Positions 46,387 to 54,537 of a stretch of 64,000 bases of DNA are shown here, in pieces (position 1 is the first letter of the stretch; each line of letters opens with the position of its first letter). The position numbers and the translations under genes are program-made. This DNA comes from Thermoleophilia bacterium (GTDB lineage: Bacteria > Actinomycetota > Thermoleophilia > RBG-16-64-13): NCBI GenBank assembly GCA_026415615.1, contig JAOAGT010000005.1, forward strand, positions 101,741 to 165,740. Reading direction: 5' to 3'. The notes under the pieces are model-generated. The model did no database searches, was not told the DNA's origin, and worked only from the letters and a program-made list of their open reading frames with translations.

Positions 46387-47700
46387 TTACCGCAAGAAGA
46401 AGGGGATTTCCAGCTCATCCTCGGGTTCCGTTGGTTTTCTGGGAGTCTGCACAGGTCCCGTAGGCGCCTCGAAAGCTCTCTCTTCAGCGGGCGCCCCCGC
46501 AGCAGTCTTTTCCTTTTTCTCCGGTCTTCCCATGGCGGTAGCCGCCTCGATCTCAGCTACCAGTACCTCTTCACTGGTCGCTTCGAACCCGGCAGCCACC
46601 ACAGTCACCCACAGGTAGTCACCCAAGGCCTCATCAACAACCGCGCCAAAAATGATGTTGGCTTCGGGATCGGCAGCGGCGCCAACTGTCTCAGCGGCTT
46701 CGGTGATTTCGTGCAAAGTCATGCTGGGACCGCCGCTAACGTTAAGCAGAATCCCCCGGGCCCCTTCAATGGAGCTTTCTAGCAACGAAGAGTTCAGGGC
46801 CATCTCAGCCGCTTTCCTGGCTCGACCCTCACCTCGAGCGTGGCCCACACCCATGTGCCCCGTACCAGCCCCGCTCATGATGGTGCGCACGTCCGCCAGG
46901 TCCAGATTGATGATTCCTGGAGTAGTAACCAAATCGCATATTCCCTGCACGCCCTGACGAAGCACATCATCGGCCAGGCGTAGGGCCTCCACCATGGTGG
47001 TCTTGCGATCAGAAATCTCAAGCAGCTTGTCGTTGGGCACCACTATGACGGTGTCCGCCCGCTGCTTCAGAGCTCGACAACCTTCGAGAGCCTGCAAACA
47101 TCTTCTCCTGCCCTCAAACGAAAACGGACGCGAGACCACGGCAATAGTGAGCGCTCCTAGTGAACGGGCAATCTCGGCCACCACCGGAGCCGCCCCGGTA
47201 CCTGTGCCGCCTCCCATGCCGGCAGCGATAAACACCATGTCGCTACCGCGCAGCACCCCTTTGATTTCCTCGTAGGCGGCCAACGCAGCCTCCCTACCTA
47301 TACGCGGGTCCGATCCTCCCCCGAGGCCTTTGGTCAATTCCCGCCCAATGTGCAGCTTGCGGTCGGCTTCGGAAGTAGCTAGGGCCTGGGCGTCAGTATT
47401 GATGGCTATGAACTCTACCCCCTGCAGCCCGGCTTCTATCATCCGATTGACTGCGTTAGTGCCCGCACCCCCTACTCCAACCACACGGATTACCGCCGGG
47501 AAGCTGCGCGAAGGAGGAATCAATGTGCGCCTTGCTTCGTCCGGAGTAAAGCTTCGCTCGTCCATGTCCCGCTCGTCTTTGGTGGCCCGCTCATCCGTCT
47601 GCTCACTTGACCCCGGGTCTGGTTCCTGGGCCTTAGTAGCAGCCGTGGCCCGAAAGAGAGCGCTAAGACCACTATCCTTGAGACTAGATCTTTTTTCCAT
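46387..47700 (-). CDS. ftsZ: cell division protein FtsZ
   Basis: A tubulin-like GTPase of about 437 residues. IRVVGVGGAGTNAVNRMIEAG binds nucleotide, GMGGGTGTGAAPVVAEIA is the tubulin signature, and NLDLADVRTIMSGAGTGHMG is the synergy loop. The C-terminus ends in DELEIPFFLR, the usual peptide that binds FtsA/SepF. A non-conserved N-terminal extension of about 75 residues precedes the fold. ATG 47700 has GAGAGGTG upstream and overlaps the parA stop by 17 bases. It is beside parA rather than in the division-and-cell-wall cluster. Confidence 0.95.
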   Translation of the reverse strand: MEKRSSLKDSGLSALFRATAATKAQEPDPGSSEQTDERATKDERDMDERSFTPDEARRTLIPPSRSFPAVIRVVGVGGAGTNAVNRMIEAGLQGVEFIAINTDAQALATSEADRKLHIGRELTKGLGGGSDPRIGREAALAAYEEIKGVLRGSDMVFIAAGMGGGTGTGAAPVVAEIARSLGALTIAVVSRPFSFEGRRRCLQALEGCRALKQRADTVIVVPNDKLLEISDRKTTMVEALRLADDVLRQGVQGICDLVTTPGIINLDLADVRTIMSGAGTGHMGVGHARGEGRARKAAEMALNSSLLESSIEGARGILLNVSGGPSMTLHEITEAAETVGAAADPEANIIFGAVVDEALGDYLWVTVVAAGFEATSEEVLVAEIEAATAMGRPEKKEKTAAGAPAEERAFEAPTGPVQTPRKPTEPEDELEIPFFLR

Positions 47701-48442
47701 CAAGCACCTCTCTCGCCAGCTCCCGGTAGGCCTGGGCAGCCTGACTTTCTGGCGCATACTTAAGCACCGATTCACCCTTCACTGGAGCCTCAGCAAATCG
47801 AATCGTCTTTGCAATTGCAGTCTTGAAAACCAGATCGCCAAAGCTGCTCCTCAGCACCTCAACCGCTTCCCGCCCATGTACTGTACGAGCATCGTACATC
47901 GTAGGAACGATGCCCGCTATATGCACGTTGGGGTTTAGGTTCTCTCTGACTAGTTCTAACGTCCGCTCAAGTTGTGCAAGCCCGCGCAAAGATAGATATT
48001 CGCACTGCACCGGCACTATTACCGCATCCGCGGCGGTGAGTGCGTTGACCGTTAGCAGGCCAAGCGAAGGAGGAGTGTCGACCATGACATAGTCGTACCG
48101 ATCCTTAATCGACATTAAGGCCTTGCTCAAGACTCGCTCTCTCCCTATGAGTGAGCTCAGCGCAATCTCAGCCGCAGCCAGATCAATACTGGCCACAGCA
48201 ATGTCTAACTCACGCTCAAAAATGACCCTCTCAATATTCACCCCACCCACAAGCACATCGTACATACTGGGTCTTAAATCGTCGGGATTGAGACCCAAAC
48301 TCATGGTGAGGTTGCCTTGGGGGTCAAGGTCGACCGCAAGAACCCGGTAACCCAGCTCCTTGAAAGCCACTCCAAGGTTTAGAGTGGTCGTGGTCTTGGC
48401 CACTCCCCCCTTCTGGTTTGCAAAGGCCACGACTTTGGCCAA
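47684..48442 (-). CDS. parA: ParA/Soj family chromosome partitioning ATPase
   Basis: A 252-residue deviant-Walker ATPase: AFANQKGGVAKTTTTLNLG, AVDLDPQGNLTMSLG, YVMVDTPPSLGLLTVNAL and the C-terminal IRFAEAPVKGESVLKYAP. This is the Soj type. No parB lies beside it. The start is TTG 48442 with AGGAG five bases upstream. It is followed directly by ftsZ with overlap, so partition and division genes form one operon. The 175-base gap upstream to the radical SAM gene holds no clear promoter pair. Confidence 0.93.
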   Translation of the reverse strand: MAKVVAFANQKGGVAKTTTTLNLGVAFKELGYRVLAVDLDPQGNLTMSLGLNPDDLRPSMYDVLVGGVNIERVIFERELDIAVASIDLAAAEIALSSLIGRERVLSKALMSIKDRYDYVMVDTPPSLGLLTVNALTAADAVIVPVQCEYLSLRGLAQLERTLELVRENLNPNVHIAGIVPTMYDARTVHGREAVEVLRSSFGDLVFKTAIAKTIRFAEAPVKGESVLKYAPESQAAQAYRELAREVLDGKKI

Positions 48443-48617
48443 TCTAGCTCCTAATTTGTCCAGTTTCCTGCTTAGAGTGTTATCAAGCCGCGCTCAACTC
48501 AACCGAGCGCATGCATAGCTTTTCGCAAAGAAAGCGCGGATTCCTTTAGTCTGTCATGCCGCAACGTGTTTGCTCGCCACCCGGCTCCCCTGCCGCCACA
48601 GCCACATCGGAGGGAGA

Positions 48618-50060
48618 CTATTCGAGCGCGCCCAGTGTCGAGCCCAGTAATCCCCCCGCCGCGGCACGAGGGGGAGATGTCCGCTCCGACAGTTCCTTAA
48701 GTTCTTTGAGATACTCGCGGTTCTCGCGCACATGCTCCCACGCACGCGCCATTAGGAAGCCCTGCACCTGGTGCTTGCGGTACATGGGCGTTTTTGGCTT
48801 GGGATCGAGAATGCGCCGCACGTTGTAGAAACGCTTGTGAGCCGCGAGCGTTACTTCCTGAAGCTCATAAGGGGTCATGTTCTTAGGCCAAAAAACCACA
48901 TGATGCCCATCATAGAGGCTCCAGTTCTTGGTGATGATGCGACCCTCCGCCTCCAACTGCGCGGTCTGCCTGGTACCCGGCAGGGGAGTCAGGATCAAGA
49001 ACTGGGCTGTGTTTAGGCCATGCTGGAGCGCAAAGTCGGCCGTGTAGCTGAGAGAGTCGACCGTGTCAGTATCGGCTCCAAAGACAAACATGCCATGAGT
49101 CCGGATGCCCCGGTTAGCAAGAGCCTCCAAGCCGCCAGCCATGTCATCCATGCCACATTCTTTGTGATATTCCTTGAGAGTCGCTGGATTAACCGACTCA
49201 AGTCCCAGGTAGACGATGCGGCAACCGGCATGCCACAGCAGATCCAGTGTTTCTTTGTCTAAGCGGCCGTTCTTGTACACCGAATCCACGCGGATCTGAG
49301 CAAAGAAAGGCACATCAAGACGCTGCTTGATCATTTCGCGCAGCAGCTCGGTGCCCCATCGTTTACTAATGAAGAAGTTGTCGTCGTAAAAGAAAAGCTT
49401 CTTTGGATTTAAGCGCTTTATCTCTTTGACCACCGCCTCCGGCTCAAGCACCCGCACCCGGCGACCAAACATGAGAACTACAGAGCAGAATTCACAATTG
49501 TAAGGGCAGCCACGGCTAGCCAGGATCGGCGTGGGAGTAATCTTCTCCGAACCTACCACTAGGCTAAAGTCGGGCCACGGCAGATCATTGAGAGACTCAA
49601 GAAGCGGGCGCGGAGGATTGTGAACTATCCGACCGTCGGACGCGCGGTAGGTTAAGCCCAGAATCCCTTCCAGAGACCGACGTCCTTCGAGGTAGTCCAC
49701 CAGTTCCAGAATGGTTTGTTCACCCTCATTGCGAACCACATAGTCGCAAAAGTCCATTGCCTCTTCGGGCAGGAAGGTCACGTGTGGGCCGCCCATGACG
49801 ACGGGGATACCTGCATCGCGCACCCGCTGCGCATAGCGGTACGCGCGGACCGCGGTAGAGGTAATTGTGGATATGCCCACAAGATCCGAAGAGAGCACGT
49901 AATCCCAGTCAACCTCGGTTAGGCATTCCCCGTATACTCGAACTTCGTGCCCCCTCTGGGATAGCAAGGCACCCAAAAGAGGGAGACCCAACCTGATCTG
50001 CCTCACAAAGCTATATACGTGAAAACCCGGAGCTGCTGGTTCGATGAAGGTAATGCGCAA
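48618..50060 (-). CDS. B12-binding domain radical SAM protein
   Basis: A 480-residue enzyme. The N-terminal cobalamin-binding-like domain includes LPLLGALLSQRGHEVRVYG and PVVMGGPHVTFLPEEAMDF. The radical SAM core has the cluster motif SRGCPYNCEFCSVV, then FYDDNFFISKR and VYLGLESVNPATLKEYHK. A C-terminal DUF4070-like region follows (LTPLPGTRQTAQLEAEGRI). Such proteins often modify lipids, hopanoids or methylate carbon centres. The substrate cannot be named and no biosynthetic partner is adjacent. Confidence 0.88.
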   Translation of the reverse strand: MRITFIEPAAPGFHVYSFVRQIRLGLPLLGALLSQRGHEVRVYGECLTEVDWDYVLSSDLVGISTITSTAVRAYRYAQRVRDAGIPVVMGGPHVTFLPEEAMDFCDYVVRNEGEQTILELVDYLEGRRSLEGILGLTYRASDGRIVHNPPRPLLESLNDLPWPDFSLVVGSEKITPTPILASRGCPYNCEFCSVVLMFGRRVRVLEPEAVVKEIKRLNPKKLFFYDDNFFISKRWGTELLREMIKQRLDVPFFAQIRVDSVYKNGRLDKETLDLLWHAGCRIVYLGLESVNPATLKEYHKECGMDDMAGGLEALANRGIRTHGMFVFGADTDTVDSLSYTADFALQHGLNTAQFLILTPLPGTRQTAQLEAEGRIITKNWSLYDGHHVVFWPKNMTPYELQEVTLAAHKRFYNVRRILDPKPKTPMYRKHQVQGFLMARAWEHVRENREYLKELKELSERTSPPRAAAGGLLGSTLGALE

Positions 50061-50193
50061 TTTGACCCCACAGTGACCGCTTGACCTAAGTGCTACCTCT
50101 TAACCATGTCTCTACTGTCAAGACTAACCACTTTTGCGGTATGGTAGCACAAGGCTCAGATGGCCCCGCAAATATCGCAGCAATGCCGGGCCC

Positions 50194-51363
50194 ATGTCTA
50201 GTCGTATACTTTCATCACGCAAGCTAGCCCGTAAACGCCGTCTGTCCAAGGAGCTCACCATACCCAGCAAACGAGCTAGCAAAGCTTGGCAAGCCGTGCC
50301 AGCCCTGAGCGCGCTGGTGTTGGCTGCGGTAGTGTTTTTCCTGCTCCCCGCCGCTGCCGAAAGCGAGCATGCCTATGTGGAAATAAACAACGCAAGCTTG
50401 GCTGTCAGTGGAGCACCAAGACCACAAGAGCTGCTCGATCTACTTGGGGTAGTCGCTCGACCCGGCTCGGCCCTTGACCTGACCGGTGACGTCATGAGGC
50501 TGGGAGGAGGGGCACCTCCAACGGAACCTCCTCCCGACGTGACCCTCCATGATGGCGCCTCCCTTACTGTCTCACATGGCGACCACCAGCTTGAGGGTAT
50601 CAAGAGAATTCTGGAGACGCTGCCCCCAGAAACAGTCGTGGAAGGGTCTGGTCCCGTTGTTTACCTTGCCCAAAAGGGTGCGCCAGGCGAGCGCGAAGTT
50701 TTCAAAGGACTTTCCAGCGGAAAACAGGCGGCGTCCTTTACTCTTAGAGCCCCGACAAACACTGTCATCAAGAAGACCAACGCCGCGCCGCCAGGACAAA
50801 AGATAGCTGCACTTACCTTTGACGACGGCCCAGGGCCCTACACAGGGAGAGTTCTTACAGCTCTTGCGAGCAAGCATGTCTCGGCTACGTTTTTCGTCTT
50901 GGGGAGTAGCGCAGCCTCTTCCCCGGAAATCATCAGGAAAATCCGCGCCGCTGGTCACGAGATCGAGAACCATACATGGAGCCACGCTATCTTGACCAAG
51001 CTTAGTCCGCAAGATATTCGCAAGGAACTTCTGCGCACAAACCAGGTTGTAGGCAAGACCCGTTATCTACGACCGCCGTATGGAATTTATGACGACCGGG
51101 TTGCAGCTGAGGCAGCCGCTTTAGGTATGCAGCTCGTTCTGTGGACTGTAGATACCCGCGACTGGGAACACCCGGAGGTGGCCTCTATCCTTGCTCGGGT
51201 TAAAGAAGAAACCAGACCGGGGGCGATTATCCTTATGCACGACGGCGGGAAGAATCGTGAGGCCACTGTACAAGCCATTCCAAAAGTAGTGGACTGGCTG
51301 CTTGAGCAAGGGTACTCTCTTACTACCGTGGAGAGATTGTTCGCCAGCGGCGTCCGGAGGTAG
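50194..51363 (+). CDS. secreted/membrane-anchored polysaccharide deacetylase (NodB domain)
   Basis: About 389 residues. A basic N-terminus and one membrane segment (LSALVLAAVVFFLLPAAA) are followed by a region of about 130 residues of unknown fold and a NodB domain. The catalytic motifs are complete: ALTFDDGPGPYT, HTWSHA, RPPYG, WTVDTRDW and IILMHDGG. It likely removes acetyl groups from peptidoglycan or another amino-sugar polymer outside the cell. The start at ATG 50194 is the most probable; a TTG at 50134 would extend it without support. The gap before it shows no clear promoter. Confidence 0.9.
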   Translation: MSSRILSSRKLARKRRLSKELTIPSKRASKAWQAVPALSALVLAAVVFFLLPAAAESEHAYVEINNASLAVSGAPRPQELLDLLGVVARPGSALDLTGDVMRLGGGAPPTEPPPDVTLHDGASLTVSHGDHQLEGIKRILETLPPETVVEGSGPVVYLAQKGAPGEREVFKGLSSGKQAASFTLRAPTNTVIKKTNAAPPGQKIAALTFDDGPGPYTGRVLTALASKHVSATFFVLGSSAASSPEIIRKIRAAGHEIENHTWSHAILTKLSPQDIRKELLRTNQVVGKTRYLRPPYGIYDDRVAAEAAALGMQLVLWTVDTRDWEHPEVASILARVKEETRPGAIILMHDGGKNREATVQAIPKVVDWLLEQGYSLTTVERLFASGVRR

Positions 51364-51400
51364 ATATATTGACAGATACTGCATGCGCGTTCGGGAGGCA

Positions 51401-51426
51401 GGTTTGAAAGCAAGACAGGTGGGTAT
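51401..51426 (+). promoter_or_regulatory. SigB/SigF-type promoter
   Basis: GTTTGA (51402-51407), 13 bases, GGGTAT (51421-51426) fits the B. subtilis SigB consensus GTTTAA-N12-15-GGGTAT. Read as GGTTT-N15-GGGTA it also fits the mycobacterial SigF consensus. It is about 45 bases before the STAS gene, which encodes a likely regulator of such a sigma factor. Confidence 0.7.
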
Positions 51427-51468
51427 CTCTCTGCTGGATAAGCAAATACTCGTTTGGGGAGCTCGGCC

Positions 51469-51834
51469 ATGACTGACATTGTGGTCGAGAATCGGGAAGG
51501 GATGCCCTTGTTAGCTGTCCAGGGCGAAGTAGATCAAAGTAACTCAGACGCGCTTGATCAGGCGCTCAGCGAGGCTATAGGCCTTGGAAGCCGATTTGTC
51601 CTTTTGGACGTGAGTCAGCTGTCCTACATGGATAGCGCCGGTCTTTCAGTGTTGCTGGCCGCCACGCGCCAACTGCGAGGAATCGGCTGGCTGGGAGTGC
51701 TTAATCCCAACAGCGATTTGCGACGCCTTTTTGAACTCGTAGGGCTTACTGCTGATCCAGGTTTTAGACTTTTTGAGGGCAGCTCCGCCCTAGCCGATGC
51801 GCAAGCCGCCATAACGGAGGTCTTGGGCAAGTGA
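51469..51834 (+). CDS. STAS-domain anti-anti-sigma factor
   Basis: A 121-residue single STAS domain of the RsbV/SpoIIAA type: LAVQGEVDQSNSDALDQAL, LLDVSQLSYMDSAGLSVLL with the phosphorylatable serine, and LFELVGLTADPGF. In the partner-switch scheme its dephosphorylated form binds the anti-sigma kinase and frees the sigma factor. ATG 51469 has GGGGAG seven bases upstream. It overlaps the kinase gene by four bases and follows a SigB/SigF-type promoter. Confidence 0.92.
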   Translation: MTDIVVENREGMPLLAVQGEVDQSNSDALDQALSEAIGLGSRFVLLDVSQLSYMDSAGLSVLLAATRQLRGIGWLGVLNPNSDLRRLFELVGLTADPGFRLFEGSSALADAQAAITEVLGK

Positions 51835-52238
51835 ACTTTGCGGCAAGCGGGGTAGAGCGAGCAATCAGAGTAAGGGCGCAAAAGGACCAGTTAGCGTTAG
51901 TGCGCCGGTTTGTAGAAGAAATCGCCCGAGAGGCCAGCCTTGATCCCGAAAGAACTTTTGATCTCAAGGTGGCAGTCTGCGAGGCGTGCGCGAACGCTGT
52001 GGAGCATGGGTGTGAAGGTAGCGGCTTTGTGGAGGTAAGGGCACTCATTGGTCGTCGTCGCCTAACCTTAGTGATCAGCGACACCGGGTGCTTTCATCCG
52101 CCCAGTTACTGCAACGAGTCACTCCCCAAACGCGGCCTCGGGCTACCCCTCATGGTGGCCCTCATGGACAAGGTTGTCTTTGCTCGGTCTTCAGCCGGGG
52201 GAACGCAGGTAAGACTCTCACTTGCGCTTGACCGGTAG
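51831..52238 (+). CDS. anti-sigma factor kinase (RsbW-like HATPase)
   Basis: A 135-residue GHKL/HATPase_c protein. The N box is VAVCEACANAVEHG, the G1 box ISDTG and the G2 box RGLGLPLMVALMD. The length and the STAS partner point to an RsbW/SpoIIAB-type serine kinase that binds a sigma factor. GTG 51831 overlaps the upstream TGA (GTGA), so the two are coupled. No sigma factor gene follows, so the target is encoded elsewhere. Confidence 0.9.
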   Translation: MNFAASGVERAIRVRAQKDQLALVRRFVEEIAREASLDPERTFDLKVAVCEACANAVEHGCEGSGFVEVRALIGRRRLTLVISDTGCFHPPSYCNESLPKRGLGLPLMVALMDKVVFARSSAGGTQVRLSLALDR

Positions 52239-52310
52239 CAGTTGGAACTGGCAGGGAGCCTTTTCTTGCGCTACGCCGAGCCCTGGCTAAAAGCAAGGGA
52301 GGTGCGGGCT

Positions 52311-52529
52311 TTAGCTTTCACGGCCGGGTTGGTCGGCAATTATCTCCCGATAGAGATCGGTCTTGAAAAGCACGCAGTCAGGATTGGCGCAATACCACAC
52401 CCGGTAAGTGCTGCACTCTCCAGTAGATAAACTTCCACTTGTGCCTGTGCGCTCCTCTTCTTCCACGCGGTCTGCGAGCGGTTGACCGCAGTTGATGCAG
52501 GTTCTTACTTGGCCTTGTGGTCCACTCAC
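52311..52529 (-). CDS. small zinc-ribbon protein
   Basis: A 72-residue protein with two cysteine pairs, TCINCGQPL and YCANPDCVLF, spaced like a zinc ribbon. The GTG start at 52529 has AAGGAGG seven bases upstream, which is strong support for translation. It lies 12 bases after the FMN-reductase-like gene on the same strand. It may be a small partner of the redox group. No family is recognised. The opposite strand frame here lacks a ribosome site. Confidence 0.7.
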   Translation of the reverse strand: MSGPQGQVRTCINCGQPLADRVEEEERTGTSGSLSTGECSTYRVWYCANPDCVLFKTDLYREIIADQPGRES

Positions 52530-52541
52530 TGCCTGTCCTCC

Positions 52542-53141
52542 TTAGCTGCCATGTTCTTCGTCCCGCCGGGCCAAGCGCCGCCCCAAGTCCTCCGCCGCTT
52601 CCCGGGCCCCCTGACGCTGAAAGATATCCCCCTTTGCATCTACGCCAGCAAAGGCAACCTCTCCAGCGAGACTTGCTTCAAGCAGGTGGAACCATGCCTG
52701 CACTACACGCCGACTAGCGTCAAACGCGTGGGCCACGGTAGTTCCCGAACAGGTGAGAAATCCGCCCAGGCGGCGAGGTCTGTCAGGCCCCACTAGGCGC
52801 TGTCCTAACACGTACCTCCAGGCCCACAAACACTGACAACGGTCGATCATCATTTTGGGAACCGCCGGCATACCCATGAAATACACGGGAGCGGCTAGCA
52901 CAATCGAGTCCGCTTCTCGAAGGTAGGGATAAAGGTGCTGCATGTCATCTTTCACCACGCAGACGCCGTCCTTCCAACAGGCGTCACAGGCCCGACAGCC
53001 GTGCAAGTTAAGATCGCTTAGCCGAAACTTGACTACGTCGGCACCAGTCTCGCGCGCGGCGCCCAAACACCAGTCAAGAAGAGTCTCGGTGTTACCTCCG
53101 CGCCGCGCGCTGCCGGCTATCCCAAGTACGGTGACTCCCAC
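52542..53141 (-). CDS. NAD(P)H-dependent FMN reductase / iron-sulfur flavoprotein-like
   Basis: A 199-residue flavodoxin-fold protein. LGIAGSARRGGNTETLLDWCL is the FMN phosphate loop, GCRACDACWKDGVCVVKDDM has a cysteine cluster like that of archaeal/clostridial iron-sulfur flavoproteins, and AAPVYFMGMPAVPKMMIDR is the FMN ring segment. It is likely an electron carrier or reductase. GTG 53141 follows the FprA stop by 27 bases. Its neighbours FprA and the zinc-ribbon protein suggest one oxygen- or NO-detoxifying set. Confidence 0.87.
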   Translation of the reverse strand: MGVTVLGIAGSARRGGNTETLLDWCLGAARETGADVVKFRLSDLNLHGCRACDACWKDGVCVVKDDMQHLYPYLREADSIVLAAPVYFMGMPAVPKMMIDRCQCLWAWRYVLGQRLVGPDRPRRLGGFLTCSGTTVAHAFDASRRVVQAWFHLLEASLAGEVAFAGVDAKGDIFQRQGAREAAEDLGRRLARRDEEHGS

Positions 53142-53142
53142 G

Positions 53143-53188
53143 ACGTTACTCTTCTTTCGTCCACCACGTTACTCTTGTTTAGTCCACG
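53143..53188. repeat. 23-bp tandem duplication across the FprA stop
   Basis: ACGTTACTCTTCTTTCGTCC plus ACC (53143-53165) is followed by a copy with three changes at 53166-53188. The second copy holds the end of the FprA gene; the first fills the gap before the FMN-reductase start. Confidence 0.75.
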
Positions 53189-54383
53189 ACTTGACTCTCC
53201 TGGCCGCTTCTTGGCCTAGCTTCACACAAGCCTCAAGCTCTTCGCCAGTAGGTCTATATCTGATTTCAAGCGGCTCCAACATTTCAAGACCTAAAGCCCT
53301 TAGTTCATTGTCAAGCTGTTGGACCGCTCCTCCCGCCCAACCACAGGAACCGTACGCTCCTGCCACTTTGTTCTTAGGGCGAAGGCCTCTGAGATAGGTC
53401 ATGAAGCCAGCCACGGTAGGAAACAAGCCGTTGTTGAGCGTGGGAGAGCCCACCAGCACTCCCCGCGACTCAAGCACCGCATGCGCCGCCTCCGATCGTG
53501 GAGTACCGCCAATCCGGATCACCCGGAAGTCAACCCCCTCTTGGGCGACACCTTCGGCTATAGCCCAGGTCATTTTCTCTGTGGAGTGCCACATGGTGTC
53601 ATAGAGAAGAACGACTTGCTCCTGAGCCTGACCCGAGCTCCAGCGATCATAGGCCCCCACGATCCTGGCCACATCCTCGGGTCGCCTCCACATTACCCCG
53701 TGACTCGGCCCTATGGCTTCTATCTCAAGCCCAAGCTCCCTGATCTTCCCTAGCATCCTTTGGATCTGGCCGCCAAAGGGCATCAAAATATTGGCATAGT
53801 ACTTCCCGGCCTCTTCCATCACGACGTGCATGTCCACCTCATCGGCAAAGCGCCGCGCAGTAGCCAAGTGCTGCCCGAAAGCATCGTTAGGAAGCAAGGT
53901 TTTGGCCTCTCGCACATAGGTGAACATGCTATCCGGCCAGTGCAGCATGGGAGCTTCGATGAATTCAAGAGTCTTGGTTCCAAGAGAAAGTTGGTCTCCA
54001 GTGGACACAACTCTCACATTCCACCGCTCAACGACATCGGCCCCGTAGTACTTGGCAAGCGCCTCCCGAGCCCGCTTGGTACAGACAACCTCCCCGGGGG
54101 AAAGTGCCTCTACAAGCCAAGGAACAGCTCCCGAGTGGTCCGGCTCCACATGGTTGATTACAAGGTGATCTATCGGGCGCCCGGCCGCCCGAGCCCTTAC
54201 ACGCGCAAGCATCTCTTCGCCAAAACCAGCCCGACAGCCGTCAACCAGAGCTGTCTTCTGATCCAATATTAGGTAGGCGTTGTAGGTGGTACCCCGGGCT
54301 AGCTCGTAGCCGTGAAAGTCCCTCTCCGCCCAGTCAATCACGCCGACCCACCAAATGTCATCGCGAAACAAGCAATGGTCCAT
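53169..54383 (-). CDS. FprA-type flavodiiron protein
   Basis: A 404-residue A-type flavoprotein that reduces oxygen or nitric oxide. The metallo-beta-lactamase-like half has the diiron motif NHVEPDHSGAVPWL, later ligands in APMLHWPDSMFTY and LPNDAFGQHLA, and a histidine in GPSHGVMW. The C-terminal flavodoxin half has LLYDTMWHSTEKMTWAIAEG and GSPTLNNGLFPTVAGFMTYL. It is typical of anaerobes and microaerophiles. Electrons may come from the flavoprotein encoded next to it. Confidence 0.95.
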   Translation of the reverse strand: MDHCLFRDDIWWVGVIDWAERDFHGYELARGTTYNAYLILDQKTALVDGCRAGFGEEMLARVRARAAGRPIDHLVINHVEPDHSGAVPWLVEALSPGEVVCTKRAREALAKYYGADVVERWNVRVVSTGDQLSLGTKTLEFIEAPMLHWPDSMFTYVREAKTLLPNDAFGQHLATARRFADEVDMHVVMEEAGKYYANILMPFGGQIQRMLGKIRELGLEIEAIGPSHGVMWRRPEDVARIVGAYDRWSSGQAQEQVVLLYDTMWHSTEKMTWAIAEGVAQEGVDFRVIRIGGTPRSEAAHAVLESRGVLVGSPTLNNGLFPTVAGFMTYLRGLRPKNKVAGAYGSCGWAGGAVQQLDNELRALGLEMLEPLEIRYRPTGEELEACVKLGQEAARRVKSWTKQE

Positions 54384-54492
54384 AAAACTCTCCCTCTTCC
54401 CCTTTCTTCTTCCGGATCAGCTTTGCTCTTTGCTAGCCGTCTTGCCCCAACAAAGGCGGTCGTAAACCTGGTTACCTGGACCAGACAGCAAC

Positions 54493-54530
54493 AGCGACCG
54501 TTTCGGTCGCTTAAGCTACAGTGCATGCAC
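54493..54530. repeat. hairpin and adjacent palindrome upstream of FprA
   Basis: AGCGACCG-TTT-CGGTCGCT (54493-54511) is a perfect 8-bp stem with a 3-base loop. The palindrome GTGCATGCAC (54521-54530) follows nine bases later. They lie in the 154-base gap between the methyltransferase stop and the FprA start. No T-run follows, so they may be a regulatory or processing site rather than a strong terminator. Confidence 0.6.
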
Positions 54531-54537
54531 GAACACA

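Noticed and set aside
52242-52430. 62-codon plus-strand frame after the anti-sigma kinase
   Set aside because: TTG start without ribosome site, and it overlaps the better supported zinc-ribbon gene on the other strand.
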